Assembly: GCF_902168435.1 (NCBI RefSeq)
Contig: NZ_LR656174.1
Coordinates: 1 to 64,000 of the forward strand
Direction: 5' to 3'
Origin: Bacillus marasmi
GTDB lineage: Bacteria; Bacillota; Bacilli; Bacillales; Cytobacillaceae
Length of the DNA: 64,000 nucleotides
Shown here: positions 44,495 to 53,503 of the stretch, in pieces
How the letters are laid out: each line of letters starts with the position of its first letter
Numbering within the stretch: the stretch's first letter is position 1
The notes under the pieces: model-generated
Seen by the model: only the letters and a program-made list of their open reading frames with translations
What the model was told of the DNA's origin: nothing
Databases searched by the model: none
Made by a program: the position numbers and the translations under genes

Positions 44495-45601
44495 TTAGGC
44501 TAAATTAAGCATCCTGTCTAGTGCTAGCTTTGCATCTCGGGCAATATCAGCATCAACTTTGATGATATTTTGATTAGCAGTTCCTGCAACGATTTGATCT
44601 AAATTCCAAGCTAGGTGTGGTAAATCAATCCGATTCATCGTTAAACAAGGGCACATATGCGGATTTAATGAAACAATATGACGATCAGGAAAATCGTTTA
44701 TGATACGTTTGACTAGATTCATTTCCGTTCCAATCGCCCATGCAGAACCTGGCTCAGATTTCTTAATCACATCAATGATATAGTTAGTAGAACCAGCATA
44801 ATCTGATAATCCAACTACTTCGCGTCGACATTCGGGATGAACGATGATGTTCATTTCTGGATTTTCTGCTCTTACCTGTTTAATATTTTCTACAGTAAAA
44901 TTCTCATGAACGGAGCAATGCCCCTTCCATAGAATGACTTTAATTTTATCCGTTTCTACCTGTGCTTCAAGTGTATTCGTAATAGGATCCCATACAGCCA
45001 TTTCTTCTAGCTTAATCCCTAGATTATAAGCTGTATTCCGTCCCAAGTGCTGATCAGGTAAGAACACCAAGCGTTGTTTTTGGTCTAATGCCCATTTCAC
45101 CATTTTTTCTGCATTTCCAGAGGTAACTGTTGCTCCATTATGTCGACCAACAAAAGCCTTAATCGCTGCAGTTGAATTTACATATGTGAGTGGAAGCATT
45201 GTATCGCCAAAAAGAGCAGTCAACTCAGTCCAAGCTCGCTCTGTTTGAAATATATCAGCCATATCGGCCATGGAGCAGCCTGCACGCATATCTGGTAAAT
45301 ACACGATTTGTTCTTCCGAAGTCAAAATATCTGCAGTTTCTGCCATAAAATGAACACCACAGAAAACTATTGCTTCAGCATCTTTATTTTCTGCTGAAAC
45401 TTGAGCTAATTTTAGTGAATCACCAATCGCATCTGCAAACTGAATTACTTCATCCTTTTGGTAATGATGTCCTGGAATAAAAAGCTTTTTTCCTAGTTTT
45501 GCTTTTATCTCTCTAACTTTTTCTTCTAATTCTTCCTGTTTCATATTGCGATAGATTTCGGGAATAGAAGTTGTTTTAACAAGATTATCTAATAAGTTCA
45601 T
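44495..45601 (-). CDS. nadA: Quinolinate synthase A
   Basis: A 368-residue [4Fe-4S] enzyme that condenses iminoaspartate with dihydroxyacetone phosphate. Candidate cluster Cys residues are Cys109 (AGCSMADM), the one in [10 protein letters not shown], and one of [15 protein letters not shown] (about 45-52) binds substrate. It is the last gene of nadBCA, starting 24 bases after nadC with GGGGGGATACTACG ahead of the ATG. The divergent cysteine desulfurase probably supplies its cluster. Confidence 0.96.
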   Translation of the reverse strand: MNLLDNLVKTTSIPEIYRNMKQEELEEKVREIKAKLGKKLFIPGHHYQKDEVIQFADAIGDSLKLAQVSAENKDAEAIVFCGVHFMAETADILTSEEQIVYLPDMRAGCSMADMADIFQTERAWTELTALFGDTMLPLTYVNSTAAIKAFVGRHNGATVTSGNAEKMVKWALDQKQRLVFLPDQHLGRNTAYNLGIKLEEMAVWDPITNTLEAQVETDKIKVILWKGHCSVHENFTVENIKQVRAENPEMNIIVHPECRREVVGLSDYAGSTNYIIDVIKKSEPGSAWAIGTEMNLVKRIINDFPDRHIVSLNPHMCPCLTMNRIDLPHLAWNLDQIVAGTANQNIIKVDADIARDAKLALDRMLNLA

Positions 45602-45625
45602 CGTAGTATCCCCCCATAACGTGAA

Positions 45626-46468
45626 TCAGCAAGCTGCGATTGACACTTTCACACTAATATCAACAGCTTTTGCAGAGTGTGTCAAGAATCCAAGTGAAAT
45701 GTAATCTACACCTGTTTCACTGTAAAAAGCAATGTTTTCCATATTAATACCACCCGATGCTTCAGTAACAATCGAATCTGGCACGATTTTAATCCATTCC
45801 GAAATTTCTTCTGGAGAACGATTGTCGAACATAATCACATCTGCCCCTGCACTAATGGCTTCTTTCACTTGATCAAGTGTTTCAGTTTCAACTTCAATTT
45901 TGACCATATGACCAATTTGCTCACGAGCTTTTTCAACAGCTTTTGTGATAGAGCCTGCAAAGGAAATATGATTGTCCTTAATCATCACTCCGTCGTATAG
46001 GCCGATACGATGGTTAAAGCCTCCACCGATTCGTACTGCGTATTTTTCTAGCATTCTTAAGCCCGGTGTTGTTTTACGCGTATCACAAATTCTGGTGTGA
46101 GAGCTGTTTAATTGTGACACAGCCTTATTTGTTAAGGTAGCTACGCCGCACATTCTTTGAACAAGATTTAAAACAACTCGTTCACCAGTTAATAAATCTG
46201 TTATTTTCCCTGTTACTTTTGCTAAAATATCACCCTTAATGAATTTAGCTCCATCGCGAATAAACAATTCAACCCGATTTTCTGGGCTTAAGATTTCGAA
46301 GCCTAATGAAATAATTTCCTCACCACAGAATATTCCATCCTCTTTGGCAATGAAGGAAATTTCTCCAGTTTCTTTCTTTCCAAAGATGAGTTCAGTTGAA
46401 ACATCTCGTTCCCCGATATCCTCAACAAAAAACTGCTCTAACATGGTCCGTAGTTTGATTTTGTTCAT
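45626..46468 (-). CDS. nadC: Nicotinate-nucleotide pyrophosphorylase (carboxylating)
   Basis: A 280-residue quinolinate phosphoribosyltransferase. Signatures: EDIGERDVSTELIFG near the start, the substrate-binding CDTRKTTPGLRMLEKYAVRIGG-type block (TRKTTPGLRMLEKYAV), HRIGLYDGVMIKDNH, and the closing GADVIMFDNRSPEE and EASGGINMENI. It overlaps the nadB end by 47 bases. AAAGGGAG and GGAAGC lie ahead of the ATG. Confidence 0.96.
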   Translation of the reverse strand: MNKIKLRTMLEQFFVEDIGERDVSTELIFGKKETGEISFIAKEDGIFCGEEIISLGFEILSPENRVELFIRDGAKFIKGDILAKVTGKITDLLTGERVVLNLVQRMCGVATLTNKAVSQLNSSHTRICDTRKTTPGLRMLEKYAVRIGGGFNHRIGLYDGVMIKDNHISFAGSITKAVEKAREQIGHMVKIEVETETLDQVKEAISAGADVIMFDNRSPEEISEWIKIVPDSIVTEASGGINMENIAFYSETGVDYISLGFLTHSAKAVDISVKVSIAAC

Positions 46469-48017
46469 TTGCTTCCAATCTCCCTTTAGAATATTGATAT
46501 ACTATATGATTATTTTGCCAGTATTTGTTTTCCATTGGATAGTCTGCACGGAAATGTCCGCCTCGACTTTCAGTTCTTTTTAATGCTGCATCTGTGATCA
46601 ACAAAGCAATAACAGACGCTAAAATGCTTTGAATCTCTGCAGTTGTGCATTTGTCGAACGAAGGAAATACTTGGTCAAGTCGGAAATAACCTTCAAGCCA
46701 TGCCTTTTGTTGCGCAAGGGTTTGCTCTGTACGCACGATACCAACATACTCCATCATTCGCTCTCTTAATTGTTTAAAATCCGGCACAACTACTGGACTT
46801 GAGTTCTTTGCCCCTATTTCCAGAACGGTTTTTTCGTTGTTTGGTACAGGCAAAGTAGCATTAATGTATTCGGCCAAACGCTTACCAAAAGATAGTCCTT
46901 CTAAAAGCGAATTACTTGCGAGCCGGTTGGCTCCGTGTAGACCTGTGCAAGCTGCTTCGCCAATTGCATAAAGTCCATGGATATTGGTTTGACCATGTAA
47001 ATCGACCTTAATACCACCCATTAAAAAGTGACTTCCTGGTGCGACTGGAATTAGACCATCCTTTGGATTGATTCCACTTGTAAGACAAATATCAGTAATT
47101 GTTGGAAATTTAGCCTCAAAGTTGTCTATCGATGAAATATCAAGAAAAATTTCCTCACCGTTATGAATATAATCATATATCGTTTGTGAAACAACATGGC
47201 GAGGTGCTAAATCCTTTAACGGATGAACTCCTTCCATGATGAGTTCACCTCTGTTAGTCACAAGCTTTGCGCCTTGACCACGGACTGCTTCAGAAATCAG
47301 TCCTTTAACTTCTCCGTTTTTTATGAGCATTGTTGGATGAAATTGAATAAATTCCATATCAGTAATTTCTGCACCGGCTAAATAGGCCATTGCAATTCCG
47401 TCACCGGTTACGTTCGGACTACCGGCAGACAGGCTGTATACATAACTACACCCTCCGGTTGCGATTACTGTATGGTCTGCATAATAACAATGAATATTGC
47501 CAGCTTCATCCTTTACTTTCACACCAATACATTGATTCATATCATTTATTAATAATTCATAAGCAAACATATTTTCAATTATTGAGGTGTTTTTAGGAAG
47601 AGTATCAACGAGAAAATCGATGACATTTTTTCCTGTAGCATCCCCACCGGAATGGACGATTCGGTAGTGACTATGAGCGCCTTCCATTCCTAGTTTTAAC
47701 TTTCCAGAGGAATCTTGATCGAATGGACAGCCTGCTTCATGTAATTCTTGAATCAAAAGAGGCGCTTCCTCTGTAATTTTAATTACGACTTCCTCATTAT
47801 TATGGAAACGGCCTGCTTCCATTGTATCTTTACTATGAAGAGTAACATGATCGTCCGCTCCAATGGAGGCGGCAATTCCGCCTTGAGCTAATGAAGAGTT
47901 GCTAGCCTTCACACTCGACTTTGTGAGTATCCTCACATTCTTATCCGCGCTAATATGATGCGCTAATTGCAAAGCAGCAATCCCGCTCCCAATTACAATA
48001 ACGTCAGCTTTATTCAA
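46422..48017 (-). CDS. nadB: L-aspartate oxidase
   Basis: A 531-residue FAD enzyme that oxidises L-Asp to iminoaspartate, the first step of NAD synthesis. The dinucleotide loop VIVIGSGIAALQLAHH (residues 6-21), SSLAQGGIAAS, EFIQFHPTML and HGANRLASNSLLEGLSFGKR are intact. The start is a TTG behind GGAGGGAAATAGTC. It heads nadBCA, divergent from nifS, and shares a 108-base regulatory gap with it. Confidence 0.95.
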   Translation of the reverse strand: MNKADVIVIGSGIAALQLAHHISADKNVRILTKSSVKASNSSLAQGGIAASIGADDHVTLHSKDTMEAGRFHNNEEVVIKITEEAPLLIQELHEAGCPFDQDSSGKLKLGMEGAHSHYRIVHSGGDATGKNVIDFLVDTLPKNTSIIENMFAYELLINDMNQCIGVKVKDEAGNIHCYYADHTVIATGGCSYVYSLSAGSPNVTGDGIAMAYLAGAEITDMEFIQFHPTMLIKNGEVKGLISEAVRGQGAKLVTNRGELIMEGVHPLKDLAPRHVVSQTIYDYIHNGEEIFLDISSIDNFEAKFPTITDICLTSGINPKDGLIPVAPGSHFLMGGIKVDLHGQTNIHGLYAIGEAACTGLHGANRLASNSLLEGLSFGKRLAEYINATLPVPNNEKTVLEIGAKNSSPVVVPDFKQLRERMMEYVGIVRTEQTLAQQKAWLEGYFRLDQVFPSFDKCTTAEIQSILASVIALLITDAALKRTESRGGHFRADYPMENKYWQNNHIVYQYSKGRLEANEQNQTTDHVRAVFC

Positions 48018-48044
48018 GACTATTTCCCTCCTGGACGATTCAAC

Positions 48045-48078
48045 TGTCTTGACACATATCTTTACACAGAATTAATAT
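48045..48078. promoter_or_regulatory. Divergent nadB/nifS control region, possible NiaR/NadR operator
   Basis: TGTCTTGACA (48045-48054) followed by TTTACACAGA (48061-48070) resembles the halves of NiaR (YrxA) sites in Bacillus nad promoters. It overlaps the nifS promoter (TTGACA at 48049-48054, 18-base spacer, TAATAT at 48073-48078). A TTGTCA box on the other strand probably serves nadB. Niacin-responsive repression is inferred; no niaR gene is in the window. Confidence 0.5.
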
Positions 48079-48125
48079 TATGACAAGTATTTTTTTCGAA
48101 TTTTGCTGTACATTGGAGGAAAAAC

Positions 48126-49268
48126 ATGAAATATCTTGATTATGCAGCTACTGGTCCCCTTGATGAAGAAGCAGCAAATATCTTTGTTAAGATTGCCACC
48201 CAATACTATGGAAATTCTAATAGCCTACATGATATTGGCGAAGAAGCGCGTACCTTACTTGAGAATTGTCGGAATGAATTCTCGCAAATGCTTAGCGTAG
48301 AAAAAGAAGGGGTATATTTTACAAGTGGTGGCTCAGAAAGTAATTTTTTAGCAATCGAAGCACTGCTTACTGTAAAAATTAAACCTGGATGCCACATCAT
48401 TACATCTCTTGCTGAACACTCATCTGTTCATAATCACCTCGATCGTTTGTGCGAACAAGGTTATCGAGTCACTAAATTACCCTTTAATTCATCAGGAATT
48501 ATTGATATTAATTTGTTTCAGCAATCCATTGAAGAAGATACAGTATTAGCCATCTTTCAGCATGGAAACTCTGAAATCGGTACGATCCAACCGATAGCAG
48601 AAATTGGAAGAATATGCAAAACAAAAAACATCTTACTACATTGTGATTGTGTACAGACATTTGGAAAGCTTGATGTAAGTAAAATAACGCCATATCTAGA
48701 CAGTCTTTCGATATCAGGACACAAATTTTATGGGCCAAAAGGAATCGGTGTTGCTTACATTCGACCACAACTTAATATCATACCTTTTTTCAAAAATACA
48801 ACCCATGAAAAGGGCTTTCGTCCAGGAACTATAAATGTACCTGCCATCACCGCGATGACGGTTGCAGCGAAAAAAGCAATCAATACATTAGACCAAAATC
48901 AACAAAGAAGCGATGCTCTTAGGGCAAGCTTTATCACATCGCTTCAACCTATTAAAGATCATATTACAATTTTTGGAGGGCCACCTCATCATCAATTACC
49001 AAACATCATTGGTATGAGTCTGGATGGAATCGAGGGGCAATGGGTCCTATTAGAATGTAATCGAAATGGCTTTGCCATTTCTACAGGAAGTGCTTGTCAC
49101 ACAGGACTTCTAACTCCAGCGCAAGCAATGATAGCCTTGAATATTACCGGTAAAAGGGCAAAGGAGTATTTTCGTATTTCCTTCGGTAAGGACACCACTC
49201 ATGATGATATGCAAACCTTAGCACAACTGATAATAAATATTTTCAAACAGCATAAATCACTATATTAA
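48126..49268 (+). CDS. nifS: Cysteine desulfurase (NifS-like, NAD pathway)
   Basis: A 380-residue PLP enzyme that releases sulfur from Cys. The PLP lysine is in SGHKFYGPKGIGVAY (about residues 200-214), and the mobile catalytic Cys in STGSACHTGLLTP (about 320-332). Other blocks are TSGGSESN and EHSSVHN. In B. subtilis the divergent nifS beside nadBCA supplies NadA's Fe-S cluster, and the same arrangement holds here. The ATG follows TTGGAGGAAAAAC. Confidence 0.94.
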   Translation: MKYLDYAATGPLDEEAANIFVKIATQYYGNSNSLHDIGEEARTLLENCRNEFSQMLSVEKEGVYFTSGGSESNFLAIEALLTVKIKPGCHIITSLAEHSSVHNHLDRLCEQGYRVTKLPFNSSGIIDINLFQQSIEEDTVLAIFQHGNSEIGTIQPIAEIGRICKTKNILLHCDCVQTFGKLDVSKITPYLDSLSISGHKFYGPKGIGVAYIRPQLNIIPFFKNTTHEKGFRPGTINVPAITAMTVAAKKAINTLDQNQQRSDALRASFITSLQPIKDHITIFGGPPHHQLPNIIGMSLDGIEGQWVLLECNRNGFAISTGSACHTGLLTPAQAMIALNITGKRAKEYFRISFGKDTTHDDMQTLAQLIINIFKQHKSLY

Positions 49269-49286
49269 ATCAAATACATGAATTAT

Positions 49287-49348
49287 TAAACCAGTCCGAT
49301 AACAGTCTCTAATCCTCTGTTAGAATCGGTCTGGTTTTCTTTTTTATC
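49287..49348 (+). terminator. Terminator after nifS
   Basis: AAACCAGTCCGA pairs with TCGGTCTGGTTT (one mismatch region); TTCTTTTTT follows. Confidence 0.8.
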
Positions 49349-49436
49349 ATCAAATACCCGCGTTTTATTCCATAATCTTCTATTTTATTCAAATGCATTT
49401 GTTGAAAATTGGTGAAAATATTTTTAATATTCTAAA

Positions 49437-49465
49437 TTTACAAAATAATTCAAAAAGTTTATAAT
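49437..49465 (+). promoter_or_regulatory. SigA-type promoter of the DUF485-actP operon
   Basis: TTTACA (49437-49442), a 17-base spacer and TATAAT (49460-49465), 55 bases upstream of the first start codon. Confidence 0.6.
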
Positions 49466-49519
49466 GAGACTTGTGATTGAGGGCTAGCCGCTCGAAATTA
49501 ATCAATAAGGGGGATTTAT

Positions 49520-49861
49520 ATGGGAGTTAATGAAAAGGCTTTCAAAAAGGAATTTGAACAACCGGCAGAATTGGACTACTCGAAAATCGTACAAACAACA
49601 GCATTCAAGAAACTACTAGCAGCAAAACGAAGCTTCATCGTACCACTATCGTTGTTCTTCTTGGTGTTTTATTTCGCCTTGCCACTTACGACAGCTTATT
49701 CTGACGTATTAAATAAGATGGCATTCGGCGATATCAGCTGGGCTTGGGTATTTGCATCTGCACAGTTCGTCATGACTTGGGTTTTATGCAGCGTATACTC
49801 TAGTAAAGCCAGAAAATTTGATGCAGCAGTTGAAGACATTATCGAAGAATCTAAGAACTAA
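49520..49861 (+). CDS. DUF485 small membrane protein
   Basis: A 113-residue protein with two membrane helices (about 39-58 and 74-95) after a charged N-terminus: the DUF485 family, which is regularly encoded just ahead of ActP-type transporters and is probably an accessory subunit. The spacing to actP is 12 bases. The ATG follows AAGGGGGATTTAT. Confidence 0.9.
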   Translation: MGVNEKAFKKEFEQPAELDYSKIVQTTAFKKLLAAKRSFIVPLSLFFLVFYFALPLTTAYSDVLNKMAFGDISWAWVFASAQFVMTWVLCSVYSSKARKFDAAVEDIIEESKN

Positions 49862-49873
49862 GGGGGAAAAATA

Positions 49874-51415
49874 TTGAACACACTCGCATTTATACTATTT
49901 TTAGGCATCGTCGGATTAACACTAGTAATCACTTACTTCGCATCGAAGAAAACTAAAACTACCAGTGATTTTTATACCGCTGATGGTAGTTTAACAGGCT
50001 GGCAAAATGGGATGGCCATTGCCGGGGACTACATGTCTGCTGCCTCGTTCCTCGGAATTGCCGGGATGATTGCCCTTAATGGGTTTGACGGTTTCTTCTA
50101 TAGTATAGGGTTCCTAGTAGCCTATCTAGTAGTATTGTATATCGTTGCTGAGCCACTTCGAAATCTTGGAAAATATACATTGGCTGATATGATTGCTGCA
50201 CGATTCGATGACAAAAAGGTTCGTGGTGTGGCAGCATTAAACACAATGACGATTTCAATTTTTTACATGATCGCTCAGTTAGTTGGTGCGGGTGGATTAA
50301 TTAAACTTTTACTTGGAATTGACTATGTCTACTCTGTCCTTATTGTAGGTACTTTGATGACTGTCTATGTTGTATTCGGTGGTATGACTGCTACTAGCTG
50401 GGTACAAATTGTAAAAGCTGTATTATTGATGATTGGTACGTTCATTATCTCCTTAATTGTATTCTCTAAATTTGATTTCAGCGTGATGAAAATGTTTGCT
50501 GAAATGAAAGCGGCTACACCTTTAGAAGGATCTTTCTTAAATCCAGGCAACAAGTTCAAAAACCCTCTTGACACGATATCACTTAATTTAGCACTTGTGT
50601 TAGGAACAGCAGGATTACCACATATTTTAATTCGTTTCTTTACAGTTAAGGATGCGGTTACTGCACGTAAATCCGTAGTATATGCAACTTGGATTATCGG
50701 TATCTTCTATGTTATGACAATCTTCCTTGGCTTTGGAGCTGCTGCATTTGTTGGCTTTGATACAATTATCGCAGCTGATGCTGGTGGTAACATGGCAGCA
50801 CCTTTACTTGCAAAAGCATTAGGTGGAGATTTCTTATTTGCCTTCGTATCCGCAGTAGCCTTTGCAACGATTTTAGCGGTAGTAGCTGGTCTTGTATTAA
50901 CGGCAGCATCAGCATTTGCACACGATTTCTACAGCCATATTGTACGTCGTGGTAAAGCAACAGAAAAAGAACAAATTATTGCAGCACGTTGGGCATCTGT
51001 TGGGGTTGCTGTATTATCCATCATCCTTGCTCTATTTGCTCAAAAAATGAACGTAGCCTTCCTTGTTGCTTTAGCCTTTGCAGTTGCAGCAAGCGCAAAC
51101 CTACCAATTATCTTGTTAACAATTTTCTGGAAACGCTTTAATACAACAGGCGCTATTACAGGAATGTTAGTTGGTTTATTTACTGCTCTTGCACTTGTAG
51201 CAGTAAGCCCGAATGTTTGGTCACCTGAGGTTGGTAAAGCCATCTTTGTAGGTAATCCACTTATCAGCTTAACGAACCCTGGAATCATTTCTATTCCAGT
51301 AGGCTTCCTTGCAGCTATCGTCGGTACTTTAGTATCATCTAAAAAATCAGATGCGAAGAAGTTTGACGAAATTGTTGTAAAAGCCAACACAGGTATTCAA
51401 AACATTAATTCCTAA
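49874..51415 (+). CDS. actP: Cation/acetate symporter (sodium:solute symporter family)
   Basis: A 513-residue protein with about 13 membrane helices. Family blocks are FYTADGSLTGWQNGMAIAGDYMS-type start (TGWQNGMAIAGDYMSAASF), GKYTLADMIAARF, GTAGLPHILIRFFTVKDA and SAVAFATILAVVAGL. ActP proteins bring in acetate and other short carboxylates. It starts at a TTG after AAGGGGGAAAAATA and is cotranscribed with the DUF485 gene. Acetate uptake would feed the malate synthase and PEP-forming genes elsewhere in the window. Confidence 0.92.
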   Translation: MNTLAFILFLGIVGLTLVITYFASKKTKTTSDFYTADGSLTGWQNGMAIAGDYMSAASFLGIAGMIALNGFDGFFYSIGFLVAYLVVLYIVAEPLRNLGKYTLADMIAARFDDKKVRGVAALNTMTISIFYMIAQLVGAGGLIKLLLGIDYVYSVLIVGTLMTVYVVFGGMTATSWVQIVKAVLLMIGTFIISLIVFSKFDFSVMKMFAEMKAATPLEGSFLNPGNKFKNPLDTISLNLALVLGTAGLPHILIRFFTVKDAVTARKSVVYATWIIGIFYVMTIFLGFGAAAFVGFDTIIAADAGGNMAAPLLAKALGGDFLFAFVSAVAFATILAVVAGLVLTAASAFAHDFYSHIVRRGKATEKEQIIAARWASVGVAVLSIILALFAQKMNVAFLVALAFAVAASANLPIILLTIFWKRFNTTGAITGMLVGLFTALALVAVSPNVWSPEVGKAIFVGNPLISLTNPGIISIPVGFLAAIVGTLVSSKKSDAKKFDEIVVKANTGIQNINS

Positions 51416-51461
51416 TCCTATTCCATTAAGGGTTTATCATTAATGTATGATCAAAGATTAC

Positions 51462-51502
51462 CGAAAATACCAATGAGATTCGTCTCATTGGTATTTTTTG
51501 TA
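51462..51502. terminator. Bidirectional terminator actP / coat-associated gene
   Basis: AAAATACCAATGAGA and TCTCATTGGTATTTT form a 15-bp perfect stem with a TTCG loop. Confidence 0.9.
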
Positions 51503-51509
51503 CATTTAT

Positions 51510-52184
51510 TTAAGGAATATGGACTGTTTTAAGATGTAGCACTTTCCAATAAACTGTCTGTCCGCCTGCTGTTGTGAGGTCTACAATATTATTCTTTACA
51601 CTGTTGACTAGCCCGACTTTATTGGGGTTATCACCAAGATCAAATACGAGGAGCCTGCCCTCATATTTTTTTAATTGCTCTTCAAATGAACGAGATAAAG
51701 GGATATTTGAAGGAACCACTGGTAATACTGAGTTGCTAAGCTTGTATGGAGTTAAAGCACTAGAGTATGGGATCAACCATTTCAAATGCTGCATCGAAAT
51801 AAAAATAGTCTTATATACAGGGGAATAAAAAACAATGTAGTCATTTAGAACGCTCGTAATATAACCGTGTATTGAACGATTTCCAGTAACAAATATTTCC
51901 AAAAATTGTCCCTTTGCGTTATTTAATATTTTTCGATACGAAATCGTTTCCTGTTCATTCTGAAACGGCATTTTACTCGTAGGCTTCTCAATGCTCTCCT
52001 CATTTGATTTTATCGTCCGCTCACTAATGTTGTGAAGATGCATTAAAGGAATGTATAAATACTCCTCACCATCAAAAAGGACTAATATGTCCAATCCTGC
52101 ATCGATTAGTAATCCTGTAAACAAGGTTTTCCCTGATATTTCTATTTCTACTTCTTTCCCTAATAATTCTTTTATACCCGTCAT
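51510..52184 (-). CDS. CotB-related small protein with Sm-like repeats
   Basis: A 224-residue protein with three beta-rich segments of one type: GKEVEIEISGKTLFTGLLID, GQFLEIFVTGNRSIHGYITS and GRLLVFDLGDNPNKVGLVNS, each followed by a strand pair (IPLMHLHNI, ISMQHLKWL, WKVLHLKTV). The same design (a strand, a shift block, then HLxxI) appears three times in CotB next door, so the two are probably paralogues. A spore-coat role is inferred from position. The ATG at 52184 follows AAGGAGGGGCAGAA. Confidence 0.65.
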   Translation of the reverse strand: MTGIKELLGKEVEIEISGKTLFTGLLIDAGLDILVLFDGEEYLYIPLMHLHNISERTIKSNEESIEKPTSKMPFQNEQETISYRKILNNAKGQFLEIFVTGNRSIHGYITSVLNDYIVFYSPVYKTIFISMQHLKWLIPYSSALTPYKLSNSVLPVVPSNIPLSRSFEEQLKKYEGRLLVFDLGDNPNKVGLVNSVKNNIVDLTTAGGQTVYWKVLHLKTVHIP

Positions 52185-52215
52185 TTCTGCCCCTCCTTTC
52201 TTTACGGGCATTTAG

Positions 52216-52260
52216 ATAAAATGGTGCATCAGTAGATTGTACTAATGCACCATTTGGTTT
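52216..52260 (-). terminator. Palindromic terminator after cotB
   Basis: ATGGTGCAT and ATGCACCAT arms plus AGT/ACT, followed by a T-rich stretch on the minus strand. Confidence 0.7.
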
Positions 52261-52296
52261 TACAAATATTGGAATAATTAAACATCAGCTTCAGGA

Positions 52297-53379
52297 TTAA
52301 TGTTTGCCCTTCCATACATAGTCAATTGTTTTAACGACTTTTTCACGACTACTAGAGCTGCTGGATTTTTTTGATGAAGATGATCTTGATGATGATGATG
52401 ATTTTGATGATGATGATTTTGATTCGCTCTTGTTGTTATCCTTATCATTGCTGTCAGAGCTGTTTTGTGCATTTGAATTTTGGTTTTGGTTGTTGTTGTT
52501 TTGACTATCATCACTAGAATCATTTGAGTTGTTGTTTGAGCTTAATGAGCCTTTTGGACCTGAACTAATGCTGCGGATATGATAAGGGTGAATTCTCAAT
52601 ACTTCTTGATTACTAACAAGCGTATAGTGGCCGCCTGCATTTTCAACAAGTACACCTTCCATAGCTTCTGGACCACCACGGTTAATCGATACCCATTTAT
52701 GTGCCATATGCTGGAATACATTATGGAAGTCGGTTGCTTCAACAACCTCTGGATAAGTTACAGTATTTTGAGTTACATAGCGATTATTGTTTTGATTATT
52801 ATTGTTATTGTTATTATTGTTGTCATTATCATCTTCATATTTACTTACACTTTTCACATGATACACATTAAAATATACAATTCCATCATCCTCAGTATAT
52901 AAGACGATGAAATCATCAGCTACTCCAAGCAAAGTTCCATATTTTGATTCTGGTCCACCTTGATTAATCTGGACTGTTTGGTTAACAAAGTTATTGATTA
53001 ACCCTATAAAGTCATCTGCTTCAAAAAATTCAATGTCCTCATCACTTACTTGTGTGGTTTGTGTAGAATTGGTTTTCGAATCCTCACTAATACTTTTTAC
53101 ATGCTTAGCTTGATAATAAATGACGGTATTGTTGTTATCATCGCTGTTATTGTTGTTATTGTTGTTATTATTATTGTTTTGATTGTTGTTGTTTTGATTA
53201 TTGTTATTATTATCGTTATTATTGTTATCGTTATCCATCGCGTATAAAGTAACATAATCAGTTTTAACATCCAATAACATACCAGTTTTAGATTCTGGTC
53301 CACCTCGATAAATAGTCACGATTTTTCCTTTTAATGACTCAAGAAACGCGTGATATGATTCAGCAAGGTCATTGTTCAT
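52297..53379 (-). CDS. cotB: Spore outer-coat protein CotB with Asn-rich inserts
   Basis: A 360-residue coat protein. Three repeats of the CotB module are clear: KIVTIYRGGPESKTGMLLDV, QTVQINQGGPESKYGTLLGV and KWVSINRGGPEAMEGVLVEN, each followed by an H-V/I-K/R-S strand. Between them lie almost pure Asn runs (two, about residues 52-80 and 184-200). The C-terminal third is Asn/Ser/Lys-rich, ends VVKTIDYVWKGKH, and matches the tail of B. subtilis CotB. That Ser-rich tail is the expected CotH phosphorylation target. The ATG at 53379 follows AAGGAGGATAATT. Confidence 0.92.
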   Translation of the reverse strand: MNNDLAESYHAFLESLKGKIVTIYRGGPESKTGMLLDVKTDYVTLYAMDNDNNNNDNNNNNQNNNNQNNNNNNNNNNNSDDNNNTVIYYQAKHVKSISEDSKTNSTQTTQVSDEDIEFFEADDFIGLINNFVNQTVQINQGGPESKYGTLLGVADDFIVLYTEDDGIVYFNVYHVKSVSKYEDDNDNNNNNNNNNQNNNRYVTQNTVTYPEVVEATDFHNVFQHMAHKWVSINRGGPEAMEGVLVENAGGHYTLVSNQEVLRIHPYHIRSISSGPKGSLSSNNNSNDSSDDSQNNNNQNQNSNAQNSSDSNDKDNNKSESKSSSSKSSSSSRSSSSKKSSSSSSREKVVKTIDYVWKGKH

Positions 53380-53503
53380 AATTATCCTCCTTGTCATATA
53401 TCCATAATGGTTATTTATAATGCATATATTACGTATCAATGTCATCTATTGACCTAGTAAACATGCCTAATTATAAAAAAAATATTCTTCCACACATATA
53501 ATG

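Noticed and set aside
52278-53303. Thr/Ile/Val-rich frames on both strands over cotB
   Set aside because: They arise from the AAC/AAT (Asn) trinucleotide runs read in other frames.
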